Assembly (NCBI GenBank): GCA_003457145.1
Contig: DMSR01000081.1
Location: 1-5,429, forward strand
Source of the DNA: Bacillus sp. (in: firmicutes)
GTDB lineage: Bacteria; Bacillota; Bacilli; Bacillales; Cytobacillaceae
Length of the DNA stretch: 5,429 bases
Direction: 5' to 3'
The translations under genes were made by a program, and so were the position numbers. The notes under the pieces were generated by a model. It was given only the letters and a program-made list of their open reading frames with translations, did not search any database and was not told the origin of the DNA. Of the stretch, positions 5,148-5,429 are shown piece by piece (the stretch's first letter is position 1; each line of letters opens with the position of its first letter).

Positions 5148-5429
5148 TTGGAGGAAATTTTGAATAAGATTTTAGATCGTTTAGATTCCATGGACAAGCG
5201 TTTCGATTCTGTTGATGCGCGATTTGATCAGGTTGACGCTCGGTTTGATGGTGTTGATAAGCGTTTTTTTTCTATTGATGCGCGTTTTGATTCTATGGAC
5301 AATCGTTTAGAAAACTTAGAGAAAGGTCAACACATCTTGCAAACAGAACAGAGCGAGATGCGCAAAGACATGCACTCCTTGCAACTTGAACAGAGTGAAA
5401 TGAGTAAAGGCCAGCAATCTTTACTAACA
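5148..5429 (+). CDS. Heptad-repeat coiled-coil protein (partial, runs off the window)
   Basis: The open frame runs from TTG 5148 to the last base without a stop, giving 94 residues of an incomplete protein. It opens MEEILNKILDRLDSMDKRFD and continues with seven-residue units of the form (V/I/M)-D-x-R-F-D-x, six in a row from residue 15. Two copies of a 14-residue unit, LQxEQSEMxKxxxS, follow. Hydrophobic residues recur in a heptad pattern with alternating acidic and basic flanks, so a long parallel coiled coil is expected. No signal peptide is visible. Such short repeat coiled-coil proteins are common in bacilli and their phages and usually have no assigned role. The TTG start is chosen because GGAGG (5134-5138) is 9 bases upstream. 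The nearer ATG (5143) is in another frame and stops after six codons. A second possible start, TTG 5160, has GGAGG (5150-5154) before it. Confidence 0.78.
   Translation, partial: MEEILNKILDRLDSMDKRFDSVDARFDQVDARFDGVDKRFFSIDARFDSMDNRLENLEKGQHILQTEQSEMRKDMHSLQLEQSEMSKGQQSLLT
5190..5315 (+). repeat. Six tandem 21-bp coding repeats
   Basis: Six diverged 21-base units (starting at 5190, 5211, 5232, 5253, 5274 and 5295) have the common form RTKGAYRMKCG-TTTGAT-NNN and each encodes one heptad. The fourth unit contains a run of eight T (5264-5271) where the others have TTTGAT. The sixth is the most diverged. Confidence 0.8.
5337..5420 (+). repeat. Two tandem 42-bp coding repeats
   Basis: Units 5337-5378 and 5379-5420 share TTGCAA..GAACAGAG.GA.ATG and encode LQTEQSEMRKDMHS and LQLEQSEMSKGQQS. 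A third unit may begin at 5421 (LLT) but is cut by the window end. Confidence 0.7.

Overview
The window looks like chromosomal DNA from a low-to-moderate-GC, spore-forming Firmicute of the Bacillaceae type. The evidence is the strong GGGGG/GGAGG-type ribosome binding sites, GTG/TTG start-like codons, compact intrinsic terminators, a 47-residue peptide resembling gamma-type small acid-soluble spore proteins, a DUF4256-type protein common in bacilli, and an ECF-sigma/DUF4179-like protein. The species cannot be named from the sequence alone. No insertion sequence, CRISPR array, rRNA or tRNA was seen.

Layout, left to right. (1) 1-89: 3' end of a gene ending in a SPOR-like peptidoglycan-binding domain, followed by a perfect 13-bp terminator hairpin. 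(2) 315-824: a complete non-haem ferritin with all ferroxidase ligands, followed by a 140-base non-coding tail with one hairpin and then a terminator at 963-1010. (3) 1010-1256: no convincing gene, only weak inverted repeats. (4) 1257-1400: a short gene with a strong ribosome binding site, possibly a spore protein. (5) 1483-1527: a two-way terminator between the convergent small gene and the long minus-strand gene. (6) 3595-1538, minus strand: one 685-residue polypeptide joining an ECF sigma factor, a zinc-binding anti-sigma domain, a single membrane helix and a large external domain. (7) 3784-4116, divergent from it: a small four-helix membrane protein of unknown function. (8) 4346-4909: a DUF4256-type protein with its own promoter and terminator. 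(9) 5148 to the window end: the start of a heptad-repeat coiled-coil protein, with a good promoter and a TTG start.

Almost every gene has its own terminator or leader, so this reads as a run of single-gene units rather than an operon. The most interesting element is the sigma/anti-sigma fusion. Normally these are two proteins from adjacent genes; here the sigma part appears tethered to the membrane by its own inhibitor and sensor. The divergent membrane protein is a possible but unproven target or partner. Ferritin stores iron, and the SASP-like peptide and SPOR protein would act in spores and the cell wall; nothing in the sequence links these functionally to the sigma fusion.
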